Below, piece after piece: positions 41,814 to 50,045 of a stretch of 64,000 nucleotides of DNA (the stretch's first letter is position 1; the number at the start of each line of letters is the position of its first letter). The stretch covers positions 59,371-123,370 of the forward strand of contig NZ_JAKZKS010000010.1 in the NCBI RefSeq assembly GCF_022808615.1, read 5' to 3'. Source of the stretch: Bacillus sp. FJAT-47783 (GTDB lineage: Bacteria > Bacillota > Bacilli > Bacillales > Aeribacillaceae). The position numbers and the translations under genes are program-made. Under the pieces are notes generated by a model. That model searched no databases, had not been told where the DNA came from, and worked only from the letters and a program-made list of their open reading frames with translations.

Positions 41814-42602
41814 TTATCTCGGTTGGTCTGAAATGACAAATCCTAGTGAAACGCGGTCTTGTATCGGGATCCAAGCACCAATTCCTTGATGCGTAATATT
41901 TTTTACGACAAGCTTTTTCTTACTTCCTTGTAAAACTAAGTACACTTCTCCGTACGTTACTTTCCCTTTTTCATTAATGGCTGGTACGTATGCGTATAAA
42001 TACCCCATTTTTTTAGGTGGAATATTATACACGTTATCTAGTTTTGTTCCTACACCTACAACCGTATCAAACGATAATGGTAATTTTGTTTTTTGTACGG
42101 CATTTATGAGCATCATTTTTTGGACATCTTCTGCTTTTGGAATTTTTGCTGTTAATCCACCCGCAACCCGCTTTTGTGCTCCTTGCTTATACCGCATTTG
42201 CACAGCGGATTTCCCACCGCGGTTATCGTTGTGGTTCATATTGATTTTTTGATATTCCCAGTTTGCTGCTGTTTCCGTTGATTCATAATTTAATGCCCAA
42301 TGCCCTAAATAAATTGTCGCGCGATATCCAATCGCAACGGGTGAAGGAGAGATGTTAGACTCATTCAACATTTTAATTAAGTCCGGATTTTCTATGTCTA
42401 CCTCAGCCGATTCCATTAATTCCTTCGTTAAATCACTCGGTTGTAATTCAGGTACATCTTGCGTTGGATTTGGATACGTGTTTTCCTGAGAAATATCCAT
42501 GACGGAATTTGGGATTTTCAATTTTGAATTAGCAGCTAAAGTTGGACTTGAAAAACTACATAATAAAAGCAGGATAAAAGAAAAGAACGCTACTTTTCTC
42601 AT
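41814..42602 (-). CDS. YfkD-like secreted protein
   Basis: A 262-aa exported protein of the YfkD family, function unknown. Signal peptide MRKVAFFSFILLLLCSFSSP ends at PTLAA. The mature part contains VAIGYRATIYLGHWALNYES, HNDNRGGKSAVQMRYKQGAQ and YGEVYLVLQGSKKKLVVKNI. RBS AAGGAGTATAA lies before ATG 42602. In B. subtilis yfkD neighbours yfkC and yfkE; here homologues of both are near, with the receptor genes inserted between. Confidence 0.85.
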   Translation of the reverse strand: MRKVAFFSFILLLLCSFSSPTLAANSKLKIPNSVMDISQENTYPNPTQDVPELQPSDLTKELMESAEVDIENPDLIKMLNESNISPSPVAIGYRATIYLGHWALNYESTETAANWEYQKINMNHNDNRGGKSAVQMRYKQGAQKRVAGGLTAKIPKAEDVQKMMLINAVQKTKLPLSFDTVVGVGTKLDNVYNIPPKKMGYLYAYVPAINEKGKVTYGEVYLVLQGSKKKLVVKNITHQGIGAWIPIQDRVSLGFVISDQPR

Positions 42603-42668
42603 TATGTTATACTCCTTTCAAAAAAGCCTTTATGTGTAGTTTTTTCAAGCAGGATAAAATTTATCCTA

Positions 42669-43277
42669 TTAAACAACCTTCCATTTTTTGTACAATAATT
42701 GAACGGGTCCGTAAAAAAGCTGGATAATCGGACCGATAATAATCGTAATAATAATCGTTCCTATACCAATAGGTCCGTTTAGAAATATCGCAAGAATAAG
42801 CGCCAACACTTCGCCGATCGTTTTCGCCATCATTAGGCTCATTCCAAATCGCTTATTTAATGAAAGCATGAATTGGTCCACGGGATTCGGTGCAATATTC
42901 GCTTGTAAATAAAAAGAAACACCAACCGCAATGAGAAATAACCCGATGAAAAATAAAATGTATCTTAATAAAATAGAATTAAATTGTAAATCATCTAAGC
43001 CAACCATAATCCAAAAATCAATCGTAAAACCAATGAGAATAGGTGTTAACATCGAATACATCATCGGTCTTTCTTTGCTTATAAAAGAATTGACAAAAAT
43101 CAACAACAATCCGACAAGAATTACCCACGTCCCGACCGTCCATCCGCTAACTTGAGATAATCCTACATTTAATGCATCCCATGCTCCTGTACCAATATTT
43201 GCTTTAATTGTCAATGAAACGCCTAAGCCAAGAATCATTAAACCGAAAAAATAAAAAATAAAACGTTTTAACATCAT
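42669..43277 (-). CDS. YczE/YyaS/YitT-family membrane protein
   Basis: A 202-aa membrane protein with five or six helices. It begins LKRFIFYFFGLMILGLGVSL followed by IKANIGTGAWDALNVGLSQ, the YczE signature, with the second half repeating the theme (VGVSFYLQANIAPNPVDQFM). Relatives are conserved in Bacilli without known transport substrate. RBS GGGGGAAA precedes tandem ATGs. Transcribed toward the YfkD-like gene. Confidence 0.85.
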   Translation of the reverse strand: MMLKRFIFYFFGLMILGLGVSLTIKANIGTGAWDALNVGLSQVSGWTVGTWVILVGLLLIFVNSFISKERPMMYSMLTPILIGFTIDFWIMVGLDDLQFNSILLRYILFFIGLFLIAVGVSFYLQANIAPNPVDQFMLSLNKRFGMSLMMAKTIGEVLALILAIFLNGPIGIGTIIITIIIGPIIQLFYGPVQLLYKKWKVV

Positions 43278-43312
43278 TTTCCCCCATACTTTCTATTGAA
43301 TAAATCAGAATA

Positions 43313-43341
43313 TTTACACACTTAAATAAATGTAGTATAAT
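43313..43341 (+). promoter_or_regulatory. SigA promoter for the small RNA candidate
   Basis: TTTACA (43313-43318) and TATAAT (43336-43341) with a 17-bp spacer. No plus-strand ORF follows. Confidence 0.7.
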
Positions 43342-43347
43342 AAATAT

Positions 43348-43440
43348 AAGCAGTATCCGAAAGTTTTTTCTATTTCTCCTAATGTTTTCGTTTCGTCCTA
43401 CATGATGAAGACTCTGTGTAATGGCACAGAGTCCTTTTTT
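43348..43440 (+). ncRNA. Candidate small RNA of about 90 nt
   Basis: Between a consensus SigA promoter and a textbook intrinsic terminator (GACTCTGTG / CACAGAGTC, 43410-43433, then CTTTTTT) lies about 60 nt without a start codon plus RBS. An unpaired pyrimidine-rich stretch (TCTATTTCTCCTAATG) could pair with Shine-Dalgarno sequences. It lies between the diverging 5' end of the yczE-like gene and the 3' end of the antiporter gene. I do not recognise it as a known Rfam family. Confidence 0.55.
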
Positions 43441-43499
43441 GCTGTTTTAACATGGTTCCCTTTCTCATTTTTACACAAAAAGCAACTTTCTCATATTGT

Positions 43500-44558
43500 C
43501 TATAATAAATAAAATCCGATTCCCATAATAATATAAGCTGCCAATAATGTCGCTCCTTCAAACCAGTTCGTGTCGCCATCATTTGAAATGACAATCATAA
43601 GTAAAACAGACGTAGCCATTGCAATTAATTCAGGTAAACTAAAGACGAGCGGCATCGTTGTTGGGAAAAAAAGAGAGAGAAGGACTAATACTGGAGCAAC
43701 AAACATTGCGATTTGTAATGTCGATCCGACCGCAATTTCAACGGCAACATCCATTTTATTTTTATAAGCCATAATAATGGCTGATGCATGTTCAGCTGCG
43801 TTCCCTACAATGGCTACAATAATAACCCCGATGAACAATTCACTCCAACCAAGTCTTTCCGCTACCGTCTCAAATGTATGAACTAAATTTTCTGAAACGT
43901 ATGCGACGGCAATTGTTGAAATAAATAAAATGGCGATGGCCATTTTTCCAGACCATTCCGGCTCTTCCTCATGGGCTTCTACCTCTTCTTCTTTATGTTG
44001 ATACACACCTCGATGTGTTACCAACTTGAAAAATAAAGCCGCTAAATAAAGACCAATTAAAATCATGGACACCCCAACACTTAAAGCAATCGTTTTTTGT
44101 TCGTCCATTGTTTGAGCAAACACTTCCGGGATCACAAAAGCTACAATTACAGCAAACATCAATAATCCTGCATTATGTCGTGCATCGTAAACATTAAAAG
44201 TTTGCCGTTTATATTTTAGACCTCCAACGAAAAACGAAAGTCCTGCTACTAATAGTAGGTTTCCTAAAACAGATCCCGTTAATGAAGCTAAAACGACTTC
44301 AATGAGCCCCGCCTGTAACGCAAAAATGGAAATGATCAGCTCAACTGCATTTCCAAACGTTGCATTCAACAACCCACCAATTCGAGGGCCAGTTACAATC
44401 GCCAAGCTTTCTGTTGCCCTTCCCATAAAACTTGCAAGACCAATAATTGTTACACAATAAATGACAAACATGAATAATGATGCCCAATTCAGTAAACTCC
44501 CAACAATCGAAAGTGGCATACCTATTAATACAATAAAAAGAAAAATTCGATTAAACAC
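43500..44558 (-). CDS. Calcium/proton antiporter, CAX family (YfkE/ChaA type)
   Basis: Ca2+/H+ exchanger of about 352 aa and eleven helices. Both CAX alpha repeats are present: GGLLNATFGNAVELIISIFA and IVGNAAEHASAIIMAYKNKM, with the acidic loop EEEVEAHEEEPEW between halves. Start set at GTG 44558 (MFNRIFLFIVLIG), 8 nt from AAAGGTGG; this fits the length of B. subtilis YfkE. It exports cytosolic calcium using the proton gradient. Confidence 0.93.
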   Translation of the reverse strand: MFNRIFLFIVLIGMPLSIVGSLLNWASLFMFVIYCVTIIGLASFMGRATESLAIVTGPRIGGLLNATFGNAVELIISIFALQAGLIEVVLASLTGSVLGNLLLVAGLSFFVGGLKYKRQTFNVYDARHNAGLLMFAVIVAFVIPEVFAQTMDEQKTIALSVGVSMILIGLYLAALFFKLVTHRGVYQHKEEEVEAHEEEPEWSGKMAIAILFISTIAVAYVSENLVHTFETVAERLGWSELFIGVIIVAIVGNAAEHASAIIMAYKNKMDVAVEIAVGSTLQIAMFVAPVLVLLSLFFPTTMPLVFSLPELIAMATSVLLMIVISNDGDTNWFEGATLLAAYIIMGIGFYLL

Positions 44559-44714
44559 AAGCGTGACCACCTTTATCACAATTTCTTTTCTATCTACTAT
44601 TGTTTTTCCGAATTACATATTGTATGTATCCCTCTATAATTACTAGGATGAACGGACATTTATGTACAAGTATTGTCATCAATTACTTTTTTAGTGTCAC
44701 TTCTCTCGCTGACT

Positions 44715-44747
44715 CATCAATTCCCCCAACTACACGAAGAATTGATG
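44715..44747 (-). terminator. Hairpin after the OsmC gene
   Basis: CATCAATTC / GAATTGATG, 9-bp perfect stem, starting 3 nt past the stop at 44750. It lacks a clear T tract on the minus strand. Confidence 0.45.
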
Positions 44748-44749
44748 AT

Positions 44750-45136
44750 TTACAACTGAAGTAATTCAAACGTCTCCTCAATGTCGATGCTTCCTTCAAC
44801 AGACTGAGCCATCGGGCAATTTTTGCGAGCTAGTTCGATTGATTTATGGATTTTAGATTCATCTAAGTCATGACCTGTAATACGATAGTGTAAGTGAATT
44901 TTTTCGATACGGTTCGCTTCCGTTTCATTTCGTTCTACATCAGCTTTAATGGTCATGTCCTCAATGTTTATTCGTTTCTTCTTTAATATTTTTCTTAATA
45001 CGCCCCCACTGCAAACCGCAATCGATGAAACCATTAATTGAAATGGACGAAAACCGTATTCTTCATCTCCGGCTACATGTAATTCACCGTATGGTAAATT
45101 CGTTGTAAAGCCAATTTCCTTCATCTTAAATTCCAT
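44750..45136 (-). CDS. OsmC/Ohr-family protein
   Basis: A 128-aa OsmC-fold protein. Start ATG 45136 (MEFKMKEIGFTTNLPYGELH) behind AAAGGAGTGG; the longer frame is not real. The two family cysteines are in SSIAVCSGGVLRKILK and ARKNCPMAQSV. Such proteins are often thiol-dependent peroxidases; this one is of the YhfA-like short branch with unproven activity. Confidence 0.88.
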   Translation of the reverse strand: MEFKMKEIGFTTNLPYGELHVAGDEEYGFRPFQLMVSSIAVCSGGVLRKILKKKRINIEDMTIKADVERNETEANRIEKIHLHYRITGHDLDESKIHKSIELARKNCPMAQSVEGSIDIEETFELLQL

Positions 45137-45321
45137 ATTTGACCACTCCTTTGACTTTTTCATTATACTTGCTCTTTTTCTATTTTCAAAATTACCATGA
45201 ATACGAAGGCATAGGAAGGATAAATTTCCGAATATAGTGGAAGCAACCTGTAACGCTTTTAAATATGAATGCACAAGTCACAGTTAACAGCAAAAAAAGG
45301 GCACTTTTTTTAAAAAATTGT

Positions 45322-45351
45322 TTGAACTTTTCGACCATTCTGTTATATAAT
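45322..45351 (+). promoter_or_regulatory. SigA promoter of the BH0509-type gene
   Basis: TTGAAC (45322-45327) and TATAAT (45346-45351) with an 18-bp spacer, about 50 bp before the start codon. Confidence 0.65.
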
Positions 45352-45406
45352 AGGATTAACAAATTAATAAACTGTATCATAACAATAAAGGGGAGGAAAA
45401 TTTATT

Positions 45407-45553
45407 ATGAGCAGACAAGAGCGTAAAAATATGATTCAATTTATTACAAAAATGAAGGATATTGACCAAGAGTCGATTATGTACATGACGGATGCTGATA
45501 TTGAACATATTTATTCCATGACGTATCATTCCTATATGCAAATGAGTGAATAA
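45407..45553 (+). CDS. BH0509-family small protein (48 aa)
   Basis: Begins MSRQERKNMIQFITKMKDID, then IMYMTDADIEHIYSMTYHSY and ends MQMSE. GGGGAGG lies 9 nt before ATG 45407. The MSRQERKNMI start and length match the short BH0509 family of Bacilli, function unknown. It has its own promoter and terminator. Confidence 0.75.
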   Translation: MSRQERKNMIQFITKMKDIDQESIMYMTDADIEHIYSMTYHSYMQMSE

Positions 45554-45592
45554 TTTACCTGTAATAACATAACAATCGTTATAAACGGCATA

Positions 45593-45622
45593 AGACACCA
45601 AATGAGGGTGTCTATTTTTTTT
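45593..45622 (+). terminator. Intrinsic terminator of the BH0509-type gene
   Basis: AGACACC / GGTGTCT stem followed by ATTTTTTTTT. Confidence 0.9.
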
Positions 45623-45633
45623 TGAAATAAAAT

Positions 45634-45657
45634 AAGACTTGGCAAAAGCCAAGTCTT
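45634..45657 (-). terminator. Intrinsic terminator at the stop of the 35-aa gene
   Basis: AAGACTTGGC / GCCAAGTCTT perfect 10-bp stem with a four-base loop; the minus strand continues ATTTTATTTC. Confidence 0.8.
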
Positions 45658-45763
45658 AATGGTATCCGTTTTGTCCATTTGCGCTACCACTAGTTTTTTG
45701 TGTTGGTTTATTTTTTGAGCTTTGTTTCGTATGATTTCCGCCTTTTTTAGATGTCTTTGACAT
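45656..45763 (-). CDS. 35-aa basic hydrophilic protein
   Basis: Begins MSKTSKKGGNHTKQSSKNKP, ends GSANGQNGYH. It is rich in Lys, Ser, Gly and Asn with no hydrophobic core, reminiscent of minor small acid-soluble spore proteins, but I cannot match it to a named Ssp. GGGGGGAT lies 6 nt before ATG 45763 and a perfect terminator starts at its stop codon, which supports it as a real gene. Confidence 0.65.
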   Translation of the reverse strand: MSKTSKKGGNHTKQSSKNKPTQKTSGSANGQNGYH

Positions 45764-45821
45764 AGCAAATCCCCCCAAATGTAAAATGTTTCTCTTTTAA
45801 CGTGTGCAACAATCAATGCAA

Positions 45822-46658
45822 TTATGAAGGGATTTGGTGGTATCGTTGGTACATAATGGCGTTAATTTCTCCACCTAATATAATAATAAAACCCGATAAA
45901 TAAAACCAAATTAACAAGACGATAACTCCTCCAAGACTTCCGTATGTAACACTGTAATGCCCAAAGTTCCCAACATAAGAAGAAAAGGCTAATGATACGA
46001 CAATCCAACCGACAGTAGCAAATAGTGCCCCTGGATAGATTTCTGTTACTTTCACACGTTTATTTGGAGCTAAGAAATAAAGACCACAGAAAACGATACA
46101 TAAAATAACGAAACTAACTAACCATCTCATCGTATTCCAGACGGTCAAAAACATCGAAGATAATCCAAAGACAGATGAAATAAATAGACCAATTTCTCGA
46201 CCAAATACAGGAAGAAGTAACGCAAAGATGATCACAAAAATCATCGCAAACGTTAAAACAATGGCCATTCCCCTTGCGACTAAAAAATTTCGAGTTTCCT
46301 CCACATTATAAGCCCGGTTTAAGGCTCGGACAATCGCATTAATCCCATTTGATGCAGACCATAGAGTTCCGATAATCCCAAGAGAAAGGAGTTTTCCGCT
46401 TTGGGTATCAACTACCGAACGAACATAACTTTCAATGAATGCCATCGTATTTCCGGGAGCATATTGACTGACTAATTGCAGTACTTCCTCAGCTGAAATC
46501 GGTAAAAACCCGAGAAGAGTAAATAAAAAAATGAGAAATGGAAATAAGGATAGTAAGAAAAAAAAGGCGAGTTCAGCAGCTAGCCCAGCCACTTGATGAC
46601 GTGAGAACCTGCGAATGATCTCTCTAAAAAAATTCAGGTAAGTCTGCCGGTTAGTCAT
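45822..46658 (-). CDS. YihY/virulence-factor-BrkB family membrane protein (YfkH type)
   Basis: A 278-aa inner-membrane protein with six helices. Landmarks: LAAELAFFFLLSLFPFLIFL, GIIGTLWSASNGINAIVRAL followed by NRAYNVEE, and GSLGGVIVLLIWFYLSGFII with GGEINA. Formerly misnamed ribonuclease BN; function unclear. ATG 46658 follows GAGGTGAT. It lies 14 bp after the YtxH-type gene, in the same order as yfkJ-yfkI-yfkH in B. subtilis. Confidence 0.9.
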   Translation of the reverse strand: MTNRQTYLNFFREIIRRFSRHQVAGLAAELAFFFLLSLFPFLIFLFTLLGFLPISAEEVLQLVSQYAPGNTMAFIESYVRSVVDTQSGKLLSLGIIGTLWSASNGINAIVRALNRAYNVEETRNFLVARGMAIVLTFAMIFVIIFALLLPVFGREIGLFISSVFGLSSMFLTVWNTMRWLVSFVILCIVFCGLYFLAPNKRVKVTEIYPGALFATVGWIVVSLAFSSYVGNFGHYSVTYGSLGGVIVLLIWFYLSGFIIILGGEINAIMYQRYHQIPS

Positions 46659-46672
46659 ATCATCACCTCTAT

Positions 46673-47017
46673 TTAATCGTGAAGCTCTTTTTCATCCATT
46701 CGGTTTCTTAATTTCTCTCTTGTTTCTTCAATAATGTCAATGACTTGTGGTGTAAGCTCTTTTAATTCGTTCACTTTATCTTTCATAAACGTTAAATCAT
46801 CCGAGACTTCTTTTATCGTATCTTTTACTTCACTCATTTTCTCTTTTAGGATATCTGTCACAAGAGATGGATGATCGATGTATTGCTTCATACAGTCCGC
46901 TGCTTGCTTTCCTTTTTCCAACGTTTCTTTCCTTGTTTGTTTATCCAATAAGGCAATCGCCGTTCCAACCGCGGCTCCAACAAACAAACCTTTTAACAGT
47001 TTATTCTCGTTTCCCAT
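46673..47017 (-). CDS. YtxH-domain protein (YfkI-like)
   Basis: A 114-aa protein with a glycine-rich N-terminal helix (LLKGLFVGAAVGTAIALLD) and a long charged, coiled-coil-like remainder (SEVKDTIKEVSDDLTFMKDK, LREKLRNRMDE-like end). YtxH proteins are small general-stress or membrane-associated proteins. RBS GAGGGGAAAA before ATG 47017. It sits 13 bp from the phosphatase gene. Confidence 0.8.
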   Translation of the reverse strand: MGNENKLLKGLFVGAAVGTAIALLDKQTRKETLEKGKQAADCMKQYIDHPSLVTDILKEKMSEVKDTIKEVSDDLTFMKDKVNELKELTPQVIDIIEETREKLRNRMDEKELHD

Positions 47018-47030
47018 TTATTTTCCCCTC

Positions 47031-47504
47031 TCATGAAAAGTTGTACTCTTTTTTTATTTCTCCTAATAATGCTTTACATCCTTCCACTACCATTTCATAT
47101 ACTTCTTCAAAATTCCCCGTAAAGTATGGATCTGGAACGTCAACTAGATCTGCGTCTTTTACATAATCTAATAAACGGTGGATTCTTCCTGTTTTTTTAT
47201 TTCGAGCTAATCGCCGTAAGTTTCCAATGTTTTGTGTATCCATTCCAATAATATAATCAAACTCCTCTAAGTCCTTTTCAGCGACTTGTCGAGCTTTTAA
47301 CCCCTCATACGAAATTTCGTTTAACTTGAGAATATTTTGCGTTCCTTCATGAGGTGGCTTTCCGATATGCCAATCTCCTGTTCCTGCTGAATCAATTTCT
47401 ATTTGATTTTCTAGCCCCTCTTTTTTCACTAAATCGCGAAAAATCGCTTCAGCCATCGGAGAACGACATATATTTCCTAAACAAACGAATAATACTTTTA
47501 CCAT
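47031..47504 (-). CDS. yfkJ: Low-molecular-weight protein tyrosine phosphatase (YfkJ type)
   Basis: A 157-aa LMW-PTP. The P-loop FVCLGNICRSPMAEA (C-x5-R) is at residues 6-20 and the general acid Asp in VPDPYFTG near residue 125. It removes phosphate from phosphotyrosine; B. subtilis YfkJ is implicated in stress resistance. ATG 47504 follows GGAGGG. First of a three-gene unit with the YtxH and YihY genes. Confidence 0.92.
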   Translation of the reverse strand: MVKVLFVCLGNICRSPMAEAIFRDLVKKEGLENQIEIDSAGTGDWHIGKPPHEGTQNILKLNEISYEGLKARQVAEKDLEEFDYIIGMDTQNIGNLRRLARNKKTGRIHRLLDYVKDADLVDVPDPYFTGNFEEVYEMVVEGCKALLGEIKKEYNFS

Positions 47505-47667
47505 TCTTTACCCTCCTGATGTTACATGAAAACTTCTTGTTCTTCTTTTATCATATGGCTCCAGTGATTAAATTTCAACAAACCGTTTTGAATCAAAAAA
47601 AACATGTTACAATAGAACATAATCATTTAAGCCAAAACGTTCTATGAACATTGAAAGGATGAAACCA

Positions 47668-47895
47668 TTGAACTTATCTCAAAAATCCCCTGAAAATATC
47701 GAGTATATGATTACAAAAATTACCGAGAAGCTTAATATGCTTAATGTTGGAGCGATAAAGCCTTCTCATTTTAACGAGGAAATGTATGAAGAATTAAAGG
47801 ACATTTATGATTTAGTGATGAAGAAAAGTATGTTTAGTCCAAGTGAAATGCAGGCAATAGCCGAGGAGCTAGGCAATTTAAGAAAAATGTCATAG
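47668..47895 (+). CDS. yfkK: DUF1128/UPF0435 protein (YfkK type)
   Basis: A 75-aa protein from TTG 47668 ([20 protein letters not shown]), 7 nt from AAAGGATG. It contains [20 protein letters not shown] and [16 protein letters not shown], which match the UPF0435/YfkK family closely. Function unknown. Divergent from the phosphatase gene, as in B. subtilis. Confidence 0.85.
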   Translation: MNLSQKSPENIEYMITKITEKLNMLNVGAIKPSHFNEEMYEELKDIYDLVMKKSMFSPSEMQAIAEELGNLRKMS

Positions 47896-47954
47896 TTTTC
47901 ACTTCTGTACCCTTCCCCGTTCGCATATATGTGTACAAAGGGGGAGGATTTTTT

Positions 47955-48113
47955 ATGGTTGGATATTGGTTAACGACCATCTTTTTTACCTTCATGTTCA
48001 TTTTGATGATCATCTCCTACTTATACACAATCAAAACTTCGGTCAATTCTGAGGATGCTTACAAAATTGATCCACTTCCAAATGCACGAGATGATGACAA
48101 ACCGAATACTTAG
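47955..48113 (+). CDS. 52-aa single-helix membrane protein
   Basis: Starts MVGYWLTTIFFTFMFILMII behind GGGGGAGG (7-nt spacing), with one membrane helix and a polar C-terminus (DPLPNARDDDKPNT). Not recognised. It is followed by a terminator shared with treR. Confidence 0.65.
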   Translation: MVGYWLTTIFFTFMFILMIISYLYTIKTSVNSEDAYKIDPLPNARDDDKPNT

Positions 48114-48114
48114 A

Positions 48115-48139
48115 AAGGCTACCTATTTCAGGTAGCCTT
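48115..48139. terminator. Bidirectional terminator between the 52-aa gene and treR
   Basis: AAGGCTACCT / AGGTAGCCTT stem with a 5-nt loop, touching the stop codons of both convergent genes. Confidence 0.7.
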
Positions 48140-48854
48140 AAACACCTCTTCTTGCAAAATCAACGAAACGAAATTTATCTAAACGGTGGCGGGACTCTGT
48201 ATATTGAAACAGTGTCGCATCATCTAAATATACGTAGTTTTTCACAACTACGATATGATCAAAGCCATCTAAGTCTAGTAAACTTCGGTCTTCTTCGGTA
48301 CATTCCTCGACAATAATTTCTTTCTTCGCAAAGCTAATAGTCAAATGTAAGTCTTTTTCTAAATACTCGTATATAGATTTCTCACAAATTTCTTTCGATA
48401 AAAAGGGGACAAACTTTTTCAAAAAATAATCTTTATCTAAAATAATATGTTCATCATGAATACATCTTGAACGAATGACTTCCCATACCTCGTCCTGATT
48501 TGTAGCTTTTAATTTTTGTTTAATCCATTCGTTTGGCTTCATTAGCCCCATTTGATGAACAACCGTTTCCACCTTCATCCCACTATGTTCAGTTACTTCT
48601 TTAAAGCTAACAAGACCTGAGAATGGTAAACTCATTTTTTGGACATCTAATACAATGGATCCTTTTCCTCGAATCTTTTGAATGAATCCATTTTGTGCAA
48701 GTAAATTCAGTGCTTTTCGAATCGTCTCACGGCTTGTGTTGTACATTTCTGTCAATTCATGTTCGGAAGGTAATGTCTCTCCTGGTTTCATCACTCCCGC
48801 TTTTATTTTCTCAGCCCATTCAGAATAAATGGCATAATACTTGTTTTTCCGCAT
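48138..48854 (-). CDS. treR: Trehalose operon repressor TreR (GntR family)
   Basis: A 238-aa GntR/HutC-type repressor. The N-terminal winged helix (GETLPSEHELTEMYNTSRET, then IRKALNLLAQNGFI) is followed by a UTRA effector domain (SGLVSFKEVTEHSGMKV to the end). TreR is released from DNA by trehalose-6-phosphate. Two matching palindromes lie in the treP promoter. It is separated from treA by a DMT transporter gene, so the usual treP-treA-treR operon is interrupted. Confidence 0.93.
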   Translation of the reverse strand: MRKNKYYAIYSEWAEKIKAGVMKPGETLPSEHELTEMYNTSRETIRKALNLLAQNGFIQKIRGKGSIVLDVQKMSLPFSGLVSFKEVTEHSGMKVETVVHQMGLMKPNEWIKQKLKATNQDEVWEVIRSRCIHDEHIILDKDYFLKKFVPFLSKEICEKSIYEYLEKDLHLTISFAKKEIIVEECTEEDRSLLDLDGFDHIVVVKNYVYLDDATLFQYTESRHRLDKFRFVDFARRGV

Positions 48855-48893
48855 ACTTTCACCACTTTTATTTACTAGTACTGTGTTCTATGT

Positions 48894-49799
48894 TTAAGCC
48901 TTTTTCAATTCTTCGTTTTGTATAGAATGATTCTGTCGATTCGCCAGTTGAGGAATAAACATGCCAATTAATATAAGAAAGATTCCAACCCACTGTAATC
49001 GAGAAATATGTTCATGCAAAACAAAGGCGGAAGCTAAAATCGCGGTTGGAAGCTCGAATGCTCCTAGTATGGAGGATAGAGACGCTCCTACTTTCGGTAC
49101 ACCTATACTAAAACAATATACCGGAATAATCAATCCAAATAAACCTAGAAGAATCCCGTATTTCCATAGCCCTTGGGAAATCGACCCGTTCCAAAGGACT
49201 TCAGGTGACAAAACGACAAGCGCCATAATGACAGAACCAGTAGCCGTTATAAATGTCCGAGCTGTAACAGATAGATTGGTTGTTACCTTTCCATTAAAAA
49301 AAATAAAAAATGTAAAGCTTACCGCAGCTAAAAGGCCAAAAAATACCCCTCGCCATGTCCATTGAAAAGAAGTTTCTTCAAATATCGCACCAGCCATGAA
49401 TGTACCAATCATTAATACAAAAATCGAAATAACTTCTTCTCTTGTTGGCTTCCTTCGATTTACGAAAGCATCCAATAGTATCCCTAACCATGAAAATTGG
49501 AACAATAGGACAACCGCGATCGATGCTGGAATTTCCTCAAGACTTTCTCCATAGAATTTTCCTGTTAATGTAGACATCATCCCAATTAATCCTAAAAGTA
49601 AAAGAGACTTTCCTTTTTCCATTTTTTTGTTCGTAAAAAGAAATAGTATGAGAATCATGAACCATCCGAGAAAATATTGACTACCGACAACTTCACTCGC
49701 TGTAAAACCTTCAGAATAAGCTAGTTTTACAATCATCGATAAAATTCCGTAACTACATGCCCCAAGCAAAATAATGAGTGAATATTTGAGTTTTTCCAC
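48894..49799 (-). CDS. EamA/DMT-family transporter
   Basis: A 301-aa drug/metabolite transporter with ten helices in two EamA repeats (YGILSMIVKLAYSEGFTASE; GVFFGLLAAVSFTFFIFF; SLSSILGAFELPTAILASAF). Substrate unknown. Starts at GTG 49799 after AGAAGG. It lies between treA and treR on the same strand; a link to trehalose use is not evident. Confidence 0.88.
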   Translation of the reverse strand: MEKLKYSLIILLGACSYGILSMIVKLAYSEGFTASEVVGSQYFLGWFMILILFLFTNKKMEKGKSLLLLGLIGMMSTLTGKFYGESLEEIPASIAVVLLFQFSWLGILLDAFVNRRKPTREEVISIFVLMIGTFMAGAIFEETSFQWTWRGVFFGLLAAVSFTFFIFFNGKVTTNLSVTARTFITATGSVIMALVVLSPEVLWNGSISQGLWKYGILLGLFGLIIPVYCFSIGVPKVGASLSSILGAFELPTAILASAFVLHEHISRLQWVGIFLILIGMFIPQLANRQNHSIQNEELKKA

Positions 49800-49867
49800 G
49801 ATAAAGCCTTCTTTCTACTATTAAATCCTCATTTATTGTACCATCTCAAAAGAATTTATTGTTATTT

Positions 49868-49979
49868 ATCACCTCTCACTCCATTATTCATCACTTTCTT
49901 AAGTCTTTTTCATCACTTTTTCAAATTTATCAATCAGTTTCTCGCATTTTTTCATCACTTTCTCAGATTTATTCATCAC
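49868..49979. repeat. Phased ATCAC array, 21-22-bp period
   Basis: Cores begin at 49868, 49890, 49912, 49933 (ATCAG), 49954 and 49975: spacings 22, 22, 21, 21, 21. On the minus strand each unit starts GTGAT(G/A) and is purine-rich. It begins about 20 bp beyond the treA terminator. Confidence 0.8.
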
Positions 49980-50002
49980 TTCGGTGAAAGAATGATAAAA
50001 AA

Positions 50003-50031
50003 GCACAGGTCATCTAATAGACGACCTATGC
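50003..50031 (-). terminator. Intrinsic terminator of treA
   Basis: GCACAGGTCATCT pairs with AGACGACCTATGC (two internal mismatches); minus strand continues TTTTTTATC. Confidence 0.85.
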
Positions 50032-50045
50032 CTTTTATCGGTTAC

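Noticed and set aside
44676..44722. Possible fourth phased array near TCATCAATT copies
   Set aside because: Only two clear copies 38 bp apart; the second is part of a hairpin.
45377..45652. 91-codon minus-strand frame opposite the BH0509-type gene
   Set aside because: Antisense to a small gene with promoter, RBS and terminator; has none itself.
47581..47613. Promoter for the DUF1128 gene (TTGAAT and TACAAT)
   Set aside because: The spacer is only 14 bp.
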